A stretch of DNA of 64,000 nt from contig CACFNV010000002.1 in NCBI GenBank assembly GCA_902567635.1, positions 1-64,000 of the forward strand, read 5' to 3'. The DNA is from an uncultured Alphaproteobacteria bacterium (GTDB taxonomy: Bacteria > Pseudomonadota > Alphaproteobacteria > Rhodobacterales > Rhodobacteraceae). This document shows, piece by piece, positions 1-9,252 of this stretch. The notes beneath the pieces are model-generated. The model was not told where the DNA came from. It did no database searches and worked only from the letters and a program-made list of their open reading frames with translations. A program made the translations under genes and the position numbers. How positions within the stretch are numbered: the stretch's first letter is position 1; each line of letters opens with the position of its first letter.

Positions 1-1
1 T

Positions 2-109
2 GAACGAGTTGACGTAGCTCGAGGACAGTATCTTGATTCTGAAAAGACAAAGAGCCAAATCGAAGATATTTTAAAAAACTCTATTTTGGACTCAATAGGT
101 GAAATTTAA
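2..109 (+). CDS. 3' end of a CDS truncated by window edge (…ERVDVARGQYLDSEKTKSQIEDILKNSILDSIGEI*)
   Basis: Open frame from window start to TAA at 107-109; product not recognisable. Confidence 0.5.
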   Translation, partial: ERVDVARGQYLDSEKTKSQIEDILKNSILDSIGEI

Positions 110-248
110 AGTATGCCGTGTTGGTTTCCCCTAAATTTATCGGTGTTGGTGAAATATACAATGAGGTGTGAAACAGAATGAGAAACAAAGGTGTGTATCG
201 GTAATTAGATTAATATATTAAAACTGTGTGGTTAATAAGAGAAATAAA

Positions 249-686
249 ATGAAAGCAATAGATTCAAAAAAATTAATGGAAATTTATTTGATAGAGGTTG
301 GTCAGAATGGTCGACTAGATTTAATTGAGACTATTGCGCAACCAGATATGATTGATGAAGCAAATAGAGCGTTTGGCGGACCAGCTGGACGAGATGGACT
401 TACAGCTCACGTCAAGACATTTCGTCGTCAGATAGGAGAGTTAAAACTTGAGATAAAGCAGATAGTTGGAAATGAAAATGAAGTTATGGCCCATTGGTTT
501 TTTACTGGGATCCATAAGGGGCCTTGGCTAGGTCGTGAGGCAACAGGAAAAGAGGTGTCAGCAGATGTATTTAGCTTCTTTACCTTGAAAGAGGGGCTTA
601 TTAGCTATTACCGTCTTTGGCTATATGCTACACTTGATGTCCCAGTAATTTTTGATTCAGCTCACCCTAATATAAAAAAACTATAG
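249..686 (+). CDS. SnoaL-like / NTF2-like ester cyclase family protein
   Basis: ORF 228-686; ATG at 249 is a likely start; SnoaL-like pattern (HVKTFRRQIGELKLEIKQIVGNENEVMAHWFFTGIHKG…). Confidence 0.7.
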   Translation: MKAIDSKKLMEIYLIEVGQNGRLDLIETIAQPDMIDEANRAFGGPAGRDGLTAHVKTFRRQIGELKLEIKQIVGNENEVMAHWFFTGIHKGPWLGREATGKEVSADVFSFFTLKEGLISYYRLWLYATLDVPVIFDSAHPNIKKL

Positions 687-747
687 ATTATAAGGTTTTA
701 GTTTTATTTTGCGGTATTTTAAATACTTAAAGATTAGATCATTAACA

Positions 748-1878
748 ATGTTTACGAAATCAATATTAATATTATTTTTAGTTCTCATCTCTTCATTCCC
801 TGGCTTTGGAGCACAATACTGGCCTACCTTGGTATGGAAAAAAAGCTCACCACAGTCGCTAGACTTTGATCCTAAATCGATAAAGAAAATGTTTCAATTT
901 ATTCAAAAGAAGCAATTTCCGATCGATAGCGTTGTAATCGTTAAAAATGGATATTTGATTGGAGAGTTTTATGCTGGTGATATGAATGAAAATTCTCTGA
1001 GTAATATTTATTCCGTAACAAAAAGTTTCACTTCAGCGCTTGTTGGTATAGCTATCGATAAAGGCTATATAAAAAATGAGAAACAGACCTTAGGATCAAT
1101 TCTAACAAAGAATTTAACAATAAAAAAAGACCCAAGACTTAATAAAATACAACTTCAACATTTGTTGACAATGACCTCTGGGTTAAAAACAAGAGATAAC
1201 TTTCTTTCAAACTGGTCTGGAATCAAAAAACTCAAAAATTCAAAGAATTGGGTGGATTTTATAATATCATTAGGAACGGAAAAAAAATCAGGCGAACAGT
1301 TCAACTATAGTAATAGTGGATCTCATTTATTAGCTGCTATTGTTACTGAAAATACGGAAACTGCACTGGAAAAATTTGCGGAAAGACATTTATTTTCTCA
1401 CATCGGCATAAAGAATTATAAATGGCAGAAGGATCCACAAGGTATTAATCATGGATATTCCAATTTAAAACTATCTGCAAGAGATATGGCTAAATTAGGT
1501 ATTCTTTACATAAATGGGGGCCGATGGGGTGAGAAACAAGTTATAAGCTCTTCTTGGGTCAAAAAATCTTTAAAGACGCATTCATATCCAAACAAAGGAC
1601 AATTTAATCCCTTGAAGTTCTATGGTTTTAATGGATATGGATATCAATGGTGGAACAGTGAAACTGTTTGGAAAGCAGACCTCATTTATCGTAAGGCTTG
1701 GGGCATGGGAAAAAATTCTAAAAAGTACCCTGAATATTTTTTTGCGCTAGGATATCAAGGACAATACATTTTTATACTTCCTCAACTTGATATGGTGGTG
1801 GTGTTCAAGTCACGATTTAAAAAGTCTCGAGATAATATTATACCTAAAGCATTAATTGAGGAATTTCTCTTAAATTGA
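748..1878 (+). CDS. beta-lactamase-family serine hydrolase with signal peptide
   Basis: ORF 709-1878; S-x-x-K motif (SVTKSF), YSNSG, HGYSNLKLSARDMAKLGILYINGG; hydrophobic N-terminus after internal ATG near 748. Confidence 0.8.
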   Translation: MFTKSILILFLVLISSFPGFGAQYWPTLVWKKSSPQSLDFDPKSIKKMFQFIQKKQFPIDSVVIVKNGYLIGEFYAGDMNENSLSNIYSVTKSFTSALVGIAIDKGYIKNEKQTLGSILTKNLTIKKDPRLNKIQLQHLLTMTSGLKTRDNFLSNWSGIKKLKNSKNWVDFIISLGTEKKSGEQFNYSNSGSHLLAAIVTENTETALEKFAERHLFSHIGIKNYKWQKDPQGINHGYSNLKLSARDMAKLGILYINGGRWGEKQVISSSWVKKSLKTHSYPNKGQFNPLKFYGFNGYGYQWWNSETVWKADLIYRKAWGMGKNSKKYPEYFFALGYQGQYIFILPQLDMVVVFKSRFKKSRDNIIPKALIEEFLLN

Positions 1879-1962
1879 AAATGTTTATATTACATTGATA
1901 GTTATTTGAAATCTTAAATTAGTAACAACAATGACCTTTAAATTACTTTGAGTAAGCAACTC

Positions 1963-2025
1963 ATCTGCTACAAAATCCAATAATAGAATATCTGTACGCC
2001 CCCGTTGGTCCAACATTGGGGGTAG
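1963..2025. repeat. imperfect repeat copy A with internal hairpin (CCCCC-GTTG-GTC-CAAC-ATT-GGGGG)
   Basis: Aligns by eye with 2936-2996 (atctgctacaaa…aatagaat…gtt…aac…gggg). Confidence 0.5.
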
Positions 2026-2069
2026 ACAAAAATGGTGTCTACAAACATTGAGAGCTTCCAAAATTTTTT

Positions 2070-2104
2070 AAGCTGATAAGGGTCAATGGGACCCTTATCA
2101 GCTT
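2070..2104. terminator. Perfect 15-bp stem-loop downstream of the minus-strand gene 2117-2845
   Basis: aagctgataagggtc / aatgg / gacccttatcagctt; no clear U-tract, so terminator role uncertain. Confidence 0.5.
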
Positions 2105-2116
2105 GAAGCATTAGTT

Positions 2117-2845
2117 TTAACTAAATATTTTTGACTTATTTGCCATGATTTTTTCACGATTACTCATCATTAATTGTCGTCTATCACTAATTCCTTTTTT
2201 ATTTTCCATCAGCGATTCAGAGTTTTTTTCTGAGGTAGATATTAATGACTCCATTTTTGCACGGTTAGAACTGACTCTTTCTTCCAGTTCTGTCATCATT
2301 TTTTGGTTGTTTTCGATAGTGGTTGCATTTGAGTCAGGAGTAGCTTTAGAAGTCTGTAGATCGCCTCCTAAAAGAGAACTATTCATGTCTATTTGTTTCT
2401 GATTGAATTCAACAATCTCTTGATTAGACTCCATAATCCTCCTGTTGATATCTATCAATCTGGAGTTTATTTCTGCCATTTCCTCGCTGATTGATAGCAC
2501 AGCGGAATTTAAAGCAGACCGATGATTTAAGAAATCAAGTGCTGCTTTATTTTTTTGAGAATTTATAAAATTTTCCTCTACCTCATTATTTGACTCAGCA
2601 TTGTCTAAAATAGCCTGCCTATTTTCAAAAATCTCATCAGTATTGCTATTCGCTATTTGTCTATTGCCCATAAATGCTGCTGCATAGTTGCTAAGTATCA
2701 TTAATCGATTTTCTTCTATCATTGATCTAGAAGCGTATATCATGGTCTTATTAGTCATAACTTGGGAATCTATCTCGAAGATTCTCTTTTTGTTTTTTTT
2801 TATCGCTTCTCTGTTTGCTGATACATCACTCATAATTCCCTCCAT
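2117..2845 (-). CDS. Uncharacterised coiled-coil protein made of Asn-first heptad repeats
   Basis: 242 aa ORF; Asn (or Ser/Leu) every 7 residues through three runs with hydrophobic residues at +3/+4. Confidence 0.8.
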   Translation of the reverse strand: MEGIMSDVSANREAIKKNKKRIFEIDSQVMTNKTMIYASRSMIEENRLMILSNYAAAFMGNRQIANSNTDEIFENRQAILDNAESNNEVEENFINSQKNKAALDFLNHRSALNSAVLSISEEMAEINSRLIDINRRIMESNQEIVEFNQKQIDMNSSLLGGDLQTSKATPDSNATTIENNQKMMTELEERVSSNRAKMESLISTSEKNSESLMENKKGISDRRQLMMSNREKIMANKSKIFS

Positions 2846-2935
2846 AGGTTTGTGTTATCAATTTTTTCATAAATCTTAAGACAAGAATGACGCTAGGTAA
2901 AGATAATAGGCGTTCTTAGAAAATCAAAACACCCA

Positions 2936-2996
2936 ATCTGCTACAAACTTCAAGAATAGAATGCCTTTACATCTCCAGTTAATCTAACAAGGGGTT
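2936..2996. repeat. imperfect repeat copy B with equivalent hairpin (CTCC-A-GTTA-ATC-TAAC-AA-GGGG)
   Basis: By-eye alignment with 1963-2025; stem substitutions are compensatory. Confidence 0.5.
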
Positions 2997-3011
2997 TAAA
3001 TTATTAGTGAA

Positions 3012-3347
3012 TTAAAGCGGGTCTTCTTTTTCTAAATCACGAACACTGACAATATCTCTCCAAACCTTATTGTCTTTCCATATTTGGACGTTAGTTGTTT
3101 CCCATTTTTTCCCGCCATGTTCAATCAAAACGTCCCTCCAGGCCAACAAATCCTTATTCTCAATTATAAGTTCAAGCTTTTCAAAAGTTAAACCTTCATC
3201 AAATCTCTTTTTTATGAATTCAACCATCTCATCTTTTGGAATTAAAGTGGTTTCTCTAAGATATAAATATTCATCATGCAAAATGTTTTCTAATCCTTCA
3301 AAATTTTTATTTTTTATTAGTTTAGTAATTGTTTCCCACTTATTCAT
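3012..3347 (-). CDS. NTF2-like / DUF4440-type small protein
   Basis: 111 aa; WETITKLIKNKNFEGLENILHDEYLYL… pattern typical of NTF2-like folds. Confidence 0.5.
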   Translation of the reverse strand: MNKWETITKLIKNKNFEGLENILHDEYLYLRETTLIPKDEMVEFIKKRFDEGLTFEKLELIIENKDLLAWRDVLIEHGGKKWETTNVQIWKDNKVWRDIVSVRDLEKEDPL

Positions 3348-3389
3348 TGTATCCTCTCAATATCTTTTGATATTTCTTTTACATTAAGC

Positions 3390-3445
3390 ATAATACGCCA
3401 TATCTGATTGTCCTTTTATAATACGCCATATCTGATTGTCCTTTT
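3390..3445. repeat. Perfect 28-bp tandem duplication
   Basis: ataatacgccatatctgattgtcctttt at 3390-3417 and 3418-3445. Confidence 0.95.
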
Positions 3446-3653
3446 AATTTAATGTTTTGTAAGCAGAAACTTTTCGTTTCAGTTTTAATAAAGTGGCGAT
3501 TTTTACATTTATAAAATGAACTTTATATTTTTGTTTTAACAATCCATCTACTACTTAAGCCAAAACTATAGTGCTTTTGTATAACCAAGTTTGTAGGCCA
3601 ATTAAATTAAAGAAAAAAATTATGTAATTAGTGATCAAGATTGGGGTCATTTG

Positions 3654-4058
3654 CTAAAGTTCACCCTTTTCCCTTAGGTCCCTCCTAATTTTTGTCGCAC
3701 TAATGTCAGTTATGGATTTATCAAAAACTTCCTCTTCGAAGACATAACCAACTCCTCTTCCATAAGTGATATTCACAATGTTTGGAACTAACATTATTTC
3801 AAATTCCTGACCACGCTTGAAGCCCTCTTTTTGCAGATTTTCTTCTATATTCTTACAAACAGAAACCCAACTAAATGGATTGTCATCTTGACCGACTCCT
3901 CCTGAAGAGCCTTCAACGTCTCTAACTTGAATGATGACTTGACCTGTTTTTGCAACACATCTCTTAAACAGTTCTTTGTGACCATCGTGCCAAGGTTGCC
4001 ATCTTCCCAACATTTGCACTGTGGGCTTTTTCCAATCAAACATTTTTCGGTACTCCAC
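3654..4058 (-). CDS. nucleotidyltransferase (cytidylyl/adenylyltransferase-like)
   Basis: GRWQPWHDGH (HxGH signature) and ISATKIRRD (ISxTxxR signature). Confidence 0.75.
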   Translation of the reverse strand: MEYRKMFDWKKPTVQMLGRWQPWHDGHKELFKRCVAKTGQVIIQVRDVEGSSGGVGQDDNPFSWVSVCKNIEENLQKEGFKRGQEFEIMLVPNIVNITYGRGVGYVFEEEVFDKSITDISATKIRRDLREKGEL

Positions 4059-4187
4059 GTTTTTTATATTTGAATATTTTTTGCCTAATTAATTTTTAAC
4101 GCAAGGTATATTTAGGTATATTTAGTTAGTAACTACCTCAATCAAGATAGTAAATATAGTTTTTAAAGATAGGTTGAATTTATATAT

Positions 4188-4595
4188 TTAGCTCCTCAAA
4201 ATTTTTTCGGCTATTGTTTTGTGATTGGTTTGATTCCATTCGGTGATATGAAAGTCAACATTTTTGGGTTCTTGGAATAGTCTATTAGTATCTTCAAATC
4301 TTCCTGCTCCAATCGTGTCCATCCAAATAATTATATCCGCATCAAATTTTTCCCTAGTTTCTTTTGTTGGGCATACAAAATCACAAATAACAAGGCGTCC
4401 ATTTTGTTTCTCAAAATCTGCGATACACCTCATCCTATTTGCTTGGCGTATCCTTGCGGTTTCAGAGAAATCCCAATCATTTGCCATCTCTCTTACTTTA
4501 TCGGCATTGTACCAAGCGGCTTGAAGGAGAGGAGCTAATCTTTCTGATAAATAAGTTTTGCCGCTTCCTGGCAAGCCCATGACTAGGATTTTCAT
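4188..4595 (-). CDS. P-loop kinase, adenylylsulfate (APS) kinase-like
   Basis: Walker A GLPGSGKT; YNADKVREMANDWDFSETARIRQANRM resembles CysC. Confidence 0.7.
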   Translation of the reverse strand: MKILVMGLPGSGKTYLSERLAPLLQAAWYNADKVREMANDWDFSETARIRQANRMRCIADFEKQNGRLVICDFVCPTKETREKFDADIIIWMDTIGAGRFEDTNRLFQEPKNVDFHITEWNQTNHKTIAEKILRS

Positions 4596-4798
4596 TTTAC
4601 ACTCGATCCTTTTTTAAAAAAGTATTTAACATTATTATTTTATAAAAAACTAATAAGCAATTTTTAAAATACTGTTTTTAATTTCCCAAATAAAAAAAAA
4701 TTGTGGGAGATTTAATGCTAAAAAATGCGACTATTCATAAAGAGTCAATCATAGGTTTCCTTTTTGCAATCACTTCATCTAAAGAGTAAGATAGTTTT

Positions 4799-5380
4799 AT
4801 GAAATTCCTTTTTAAAAGAACTTTATTAATCATTTTTTCATTTATATTTTTGTTTTCAGTTCCTGTTTATTCCTCAGATATTAATCAAATAATAGACAAT
4901 TTTGCCGATAATCCTGGGATGAGATGGCAATTTTACACTGATCAGGTAATGGGGGGAGTTTCTACAGGTAAAGCAGTTATAAAATTAGATTCTCAGGGAC
5001 CATACCTCAGATTAGAAGGTTCTGTAAGTACTGCTAATAACGGAGGATTTATCCAGGTCAGAACTTATGTCAGCGAGGGGCCGAAAAGTGCCAAAGGTAT
5101 TTTGCTAAGAGTAAGAGGTAATGGTGAAAGATACTACATGCATATAAATACAAGTGAAACTATCTCTTTACCACAACCATATCGCTTTTATTATCAAGCA
5201 GATTTTCCTACTTATAAGGAGTGGAATGAAGTTAGACTACCTTTCTCATCTGCATTTAAAAGATCCAAATCACAGATGCGTGAAAAGATAAGTGGAAATA
5301 ATATTAGAACTATAGGTCTACTTGCGTATGGTAAAGATCATAACGCTTTTTTGGAAATAAAATATTTGTCGTTTTATTAA
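4799..5380 (+). CDS. CIA30-family (complex I intermediate-associated protein 30-like) secreted protein
   Basis: RWQFYTDQVMGGVSTGKAVI… GFIQVR…GILLRVRGNGERYYMHI typical of CIA30; N-terminal signal peptide. Confidence 0.75.
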   Translation: MKFLFKRTLLIIFSFIFLFSVPVYSSDINQIIDNFADNPGMRWQFYTDQVMGGVSTGKAVIKLDSQGPYLRLEGSVSTANNGGFIQVRTYVSEGPKSAKGILLRVRGNGERYYMHINTSETISLPQPYRFYYQADFPTYKEWNEVRLPFSSAFKRSKSQMREKISGNNIRTIGLLAYGKDHNAFLEIKYLSFY

Positions 5381-5562
5381 AGATTCAGATTTTTTTTATT
5401 TCTGAAAAGAAATTTAAGCAATAGATTTTTTAAATATATCGTTTATTAAGTAGAACCAACAAATCTTCTTCATTAATTATTACATGAATAAAATATTAGC
5501 ATCATATAATTAGCTTTCACTAATGCTGTAAAGCTGATATCGATGGCTGGTTAAAACTAGAA

Positions 5563-6747
5563 ATGCTTATTATAAGAATGACCAACCCACCAAAAAATTT
5601 TACTCTTTCGCTAATGGCAGGAATCTATATTTTGGCTCAAATAATTGTTGTTCCTGCCTTGCCTGAATTACAGAAGATATTTTTATCTGATTATAAAACC
5701 ATACAGCTAAGTATTGCCGTTTTTTTATTAGGCGCCGCTATTGTCAACATAATAGCTGGCCCCTTATCAGATAGGTTTGGAAGAAGGCCGATTGCATTAA
5801 TTTTTTATGTCATATTTTTTTTTTCATCTTTAGGGGCAATTCTTTCGGATAATATTTCTTTGTTTCTTTTCTTTAGATTTCTCCAGTCTAGTTCTGCAGC
5901 CGGGATGGTGCTTGCCAGAGCAATCGTGGGAGATATTTATTCAACCAAAGAAGCAACGGTAATGTTCGGTTACATTTCAATTGTTATGGCTTTGGGTCCT
6001 CTGGTAGGTCCTTTTCTCGGAGGCTTAATAACAGAGAACTTTGGAGCTATAAACATATTTACTTTTTTGGCTATTTTGGGATTTACGATCTTTCTTTTAG
6101 CATTCTTTGATTTAAAAGAAACCAATTCAAAAAAATCAGCCAGCTTTTTCAAACAACTAAAAAATTATCCAACTCTTTTGACTTCTATTAGATTTTGGCC
6201 ACCAACAATAGTTTCTTCTTTTAGCTTCTCAATTTTCAGTATATTTTTTGTGGGAGGACCATTTGTAGCGACTTATGAATACTCACTCTCTCCAATATCG
6301 ACCGGGCTATATTTTGCTTTTCCCCCGATAGGATTTATTATTGGAAATCTATTAATAAGTAGGTTTCCAAGTCTCTATTCAACAAAAGTATTTTTATTTT
6401 ATGGGGCTTTTTTGGTGACCCTGGGACCCGTTGCTATATTAGGTCTGACCTACTTCTCATCTAGTCCTATGGCGTTTTTTATTCCTGTAATAATAATAAC
6501 TATAGGAACAGGTATTATTTGGCCAATTGCAAATACTGAAATAGTTAAATCTGTGCCTTCCCTAGGAGGTAGTGCTTCAGGAATAAGTTCTGCCTTGATG
6601 GTCATTATTTCTGCAATAGCAAGTGGAATAGTTGGAACTACAATTGAATTTTATCAACCCATTTCGCTTGTTGTGACTGCATTAGTAATTGTTGGGATTA
6701 TAACATTGATTGGATCATTTTTTATAAGAGAAGAGGTTAAAAATTAG
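5563..6747 (+). CDS. Bcr/CflA-like MFS drug transporter
   Basis: GPLSDRFGRRPI motif, 12-TM pattern. Confidence 0.8.
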   Translation: MLIIRMTNPPKNFTLSLMAGIYILAQIIVVPALPELQKIFLSDYKTIQLSIAVFLLGAAIVNIIAGPLSDRFGRRPIALIFYVIFFFSSLGAILSDNISLFLFFRFLQSSSAAGMVLARAIVGDIYSTKEATVMFGYISIVMALGPLVGPFLGGLITENFGAINIFTFLAILGFTIFLLAFFDLKETNSKKSASFFKQLKNYPTLLTSIRFWPPTIVSSFSFSIFSIFFVGGPFVATYEYSLSPISTGLYFAFPPIGFIIGNLLISRFPSLYSTKVFLFYGAFLVTLGPVAILGLTYFSSSPMAFFIPVIIITIGTGIIWPIANTEIVKSVPSLGGSASGISSALMVIISAIASGIVGTTIEFYQPISLVVTALVIVGIITLIGSFFIREEVKN

Positions 6748-6764
6748 GTAGACAGCTCATTATT

Positions 6765-7523
6765 CTAAAAAAAATCTAATATTAATTTTATACTGGCAAA
6801 AAATATCAAGGCATAAATGATATTATAAAAGAGATTTTCTTCCAGAATTTTTAGTAATTGGTAACCAATCAATATTCCCAGCAGTGATAATGGGAATAGG
6901 GCAATGGATTGATAGAGTGTTTCAAAGTTGACCATAGAAAGATAAAGATAGAAAGGTAATTTTATTATATTTATGCTAGTAAAAAACATTATCCTAGTTC
7001 CAACATAAATTTCTTTTTTCAGTCTTAGTGGCAATAGATAAACACTTGTAGGGGTCCCTCCGGAATGCGCACAAAAAGAGGTAAAACCTGCGATAGAGGA
7101 GCAAATAGCTCCTTTAAAAAAGTTTGGTTTCGCTGGTTTAGTTGTGACTTTTCTAAAAAGAAAATAATGACCCACAAATAAGATCCCCATTATACCTAAA
7201 AGTAACTTAAGAAATGTTTCAGAAAATAATGTAAATGTAAAAGACCCGACTATAACACCTATTGCTGCAAAAGGTATGATTAGATTTAGGGTTTCTCTAT
7301 CAAAGTCTCTTCTAAATCTGTAGGCAGCTATAAAATCTGAGAAGATTAAAATTGGTAAAAGAATTGCCAACGCGTGATTCAATGGCATTACGATGGTCAT
7401 CAAAGGAATTGAAACTAAGGAAACAGATCCTCCCAGTCCTGATTTAGCAATTCCAAAAAGAATTATTGCTGGGATTACTGTAAGACAGAATATTATACTT
7501 ATTTCCAAAACTATCGCCTTCAA
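6765..7523 (-). CDS. TSUP (TauE/SafE) family sulfite exporter-like permease
   Basis: GKSGLGGSVSLVSIPLM-like start (AKSGLGGSVSL), SSIAGFTSFCAHSGGTPTSVYLLPLRL. Confidence 0.85.
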   Translation of the reverse strand: MKAIVLEISIIFCLTVIPAIILFGIAKSGLGGSVSLVSIPLMTIVMPLNHALAILLPILIFSDFIAAYRFRRDFDRETLNLIIPFAAIGVIVGSFTFTLFSETFLKLLLGIMGILFVGHYFLFRKVTTKPAKPNFFKGAICSSIAGFTSFCAHSGGTPTSVYLLPLRLKKEIYVGTRIMFFTSINIIKLPFYLYLSMVNFETLYQSIALFPLSLLGILIGYQLLKILEENLFYNIIYALIFFASIKLILDFF

Positions 7524-7788
7524 AAATAACAGCTACAAATTTAGTTGCTTGAGGATTTATATTATCGTGATTGCTCATAGCAATAGTTTGCACCATATAT
7601 AGGTAAGCAACAATTTCTAAATGTAAATTATTTAAGACTTAGTTCTTTTATATCTACTCTATATTTTTGTTAGTGCCAATATAAATGCAGTTGCTTGTAC
7701 TAAGGTTTTTATCGATATCCCATTTATTTAAAAGATGATAACTGAGATTTTCGTTTTAATTGTTGTTTATTGTTTACTAAGACTTCTT

Positions 7789-8172
7789 TTAAGACAAGTA
7801 CATTACATATAGTTGTGCTATTCCTGTCCCAATAAACAAAATGGTCAGCAAAATTTTAAAAAACAAGGTAGGGGTGTTAGAAAATCGTTTGGCTAGACTA
7901 GTTTCTTTTTCTTTATCATCATAATCTAAACGAACAGCATCAAAATCACCTATAGCATCCACTGTTCCAGCCGCTGAGAGAATATTTATAAAAATAATTA
8001 AAATTGTTATTGGCAAATAAACTTTTTCTCCTGCAAATGCAATCAATGAAATAGTTCCCAAGTTTGCTAATATTCCAATAAATAGCATAATAAAAATAGA
8101 GTGCAGGGAGAAGTGTTGCCATGCCGCTCTGTTAGCTCTATCTGCTGGAGTATTCATTCTATTTCCTTTCAT
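7789..8172 (-). CDS. Hypothetical membrane protein
   Basis: 127 aa, multiple TM segments; distant resemblance to 10099-10455. Confidence 0.55.
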   Translation of the reverse strand: MKGNRMNTPADRANRAAWQHFSLHSIFIMLFIGILANLGTISLIAFAGEKVYLPITILIIFINILSAAGTVDAIGDFDAVRLDYDDKEKETSLAKRFSNTPTLFFKILLTILFIGTGIAQLYVMYLS

Positions 8173-8429
8173 ATGTTAACACTTTAGGGCAAAAATAGTT
8201 CAATAAATGCACTTTATTGATTAACAGCTTTTTATCAATAGAAAAATGATCTGAGTCTTTAATATCTCATGATAATGAGTAGTATAATCTCTGTAAGAGT
8301 TATGGCTATCCTAAATCTTACAAAAAAGTATTTTCTGTAATCAATTTGTATTTTTAAGTACATGAATTGAACTTTATAAATATCTGTTATAGTTTTACTA
8401 AACCAATTGATCTGATTAGGAGTATATTT

Positions 8430-9185
8430 ATGGAAAATATTTTAGTTTCATTTAATGCTGGAGTCGCAAAAGTTTCAATAAATCGTCCAAATAAGAAAAA
8501 CTCTTTAACGGGACAAATGTACCAAACTATGGATGATGCTTTTAAGGAGGCTCGAAACCGAGAGGATATAAAAGTAGTTCATCTATGTGGTGAGGGAGGT
8601 ATTTTTTCTGCGGGTAACGATATAACTGCTTTCGCAAATGCAAATCCCAATACAGTTAGCGATGAGACAGAGGTTATGGGGTTTTTATATGAAATCAGTT
8701 CTTTCCCAAAGCCCATTGTTGCTGAAGTTTCAGGTCTAGCAGTTGGAGTAGGTGTAACATGTCTACTACATTGTGATTTTGTTTATGCTGAATGCGAAAC
8801 AAAATTTAGTCTGCCTTTTGTCAAATTGGGCTTGTGCCCAGAGGCCGCTTCAACACTTATCCTACCGAGAGTTTCAGGATATCTTAAGGCAGCTGAAAAA
8901 CTTTTATTGGGAGAAAACTTTAATGCGCAGGATGCCTTAGATATGGGAATTATTAGTAGAATTTTCAAAGCTGCAGAATTATCAGATGCTGTAAAGGCAA
9001 CTTGTGATAAATTGGTAGCTTTGCCTTCTAACTCATTAAGGGTATCAAAAAAATTTCTTAAGTCTGAGATAAAAGAGGGAATGAAGGAGAGAATGAAAGA
9101 GGAAGGGGATATGTTGTGGAAGCTTTTAAAATCAGATGAAGCTAAAGAGGCTTTTTCAGAATTTCTTAGTAAGAAATCTGCGTAA
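8430..9185 (+). CDS. enoyl-CoA hydratase/isomerase family protein
   Basis: Crotonase motifs (FSAGNDITAF, AVGVGVTCLLHCDFVYA); ATG at 8430 in preferred context. Confidence 0.85.
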   Translation: MENILVSFNAGVAKVSINRPNKKNSLTGQMYQTMDDAFKEARNREDIKVVHLCGEGGIFSAGNDITAFANANPNTVSDETEVMGFLYEISSFPKPIVAEVSGLAVGVGVTCLLHCDFVYAECETKFSLPFVKLGLCPEAASTLILPRVSGYLKAAEKLLLGENFNAQDALDMGIISRIFKAAELSDAVKATCDKLVALPSNSLRVSKKFLKSEIKEGMKERMKEEGDMLWKLLKSDEAKEAFSEFLSKKSA

Positions 9186-9252
9186 TATTTAATAAAAAGA
9201 AAACTTGTTGCATGTTTGACTATATAGTTGAGCTTCAATTTCTATAGGGAGT

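Noticed and set aside
3390-3445. Tandem repeat as a CRISPR array
   Set aside because: Only two abutting copies with no spacer and no cas genes.
4113-4131. Short tandem aggtatattt repeat
   Set aside because: Only two ~10-bp units in AT-rich intergenic DNA; not informative.
8783-9238. 151-aa minus-strand ORF
   Set aside because: Antisense shadow of the enoyl-CoA hydratase gene 8430-9185.
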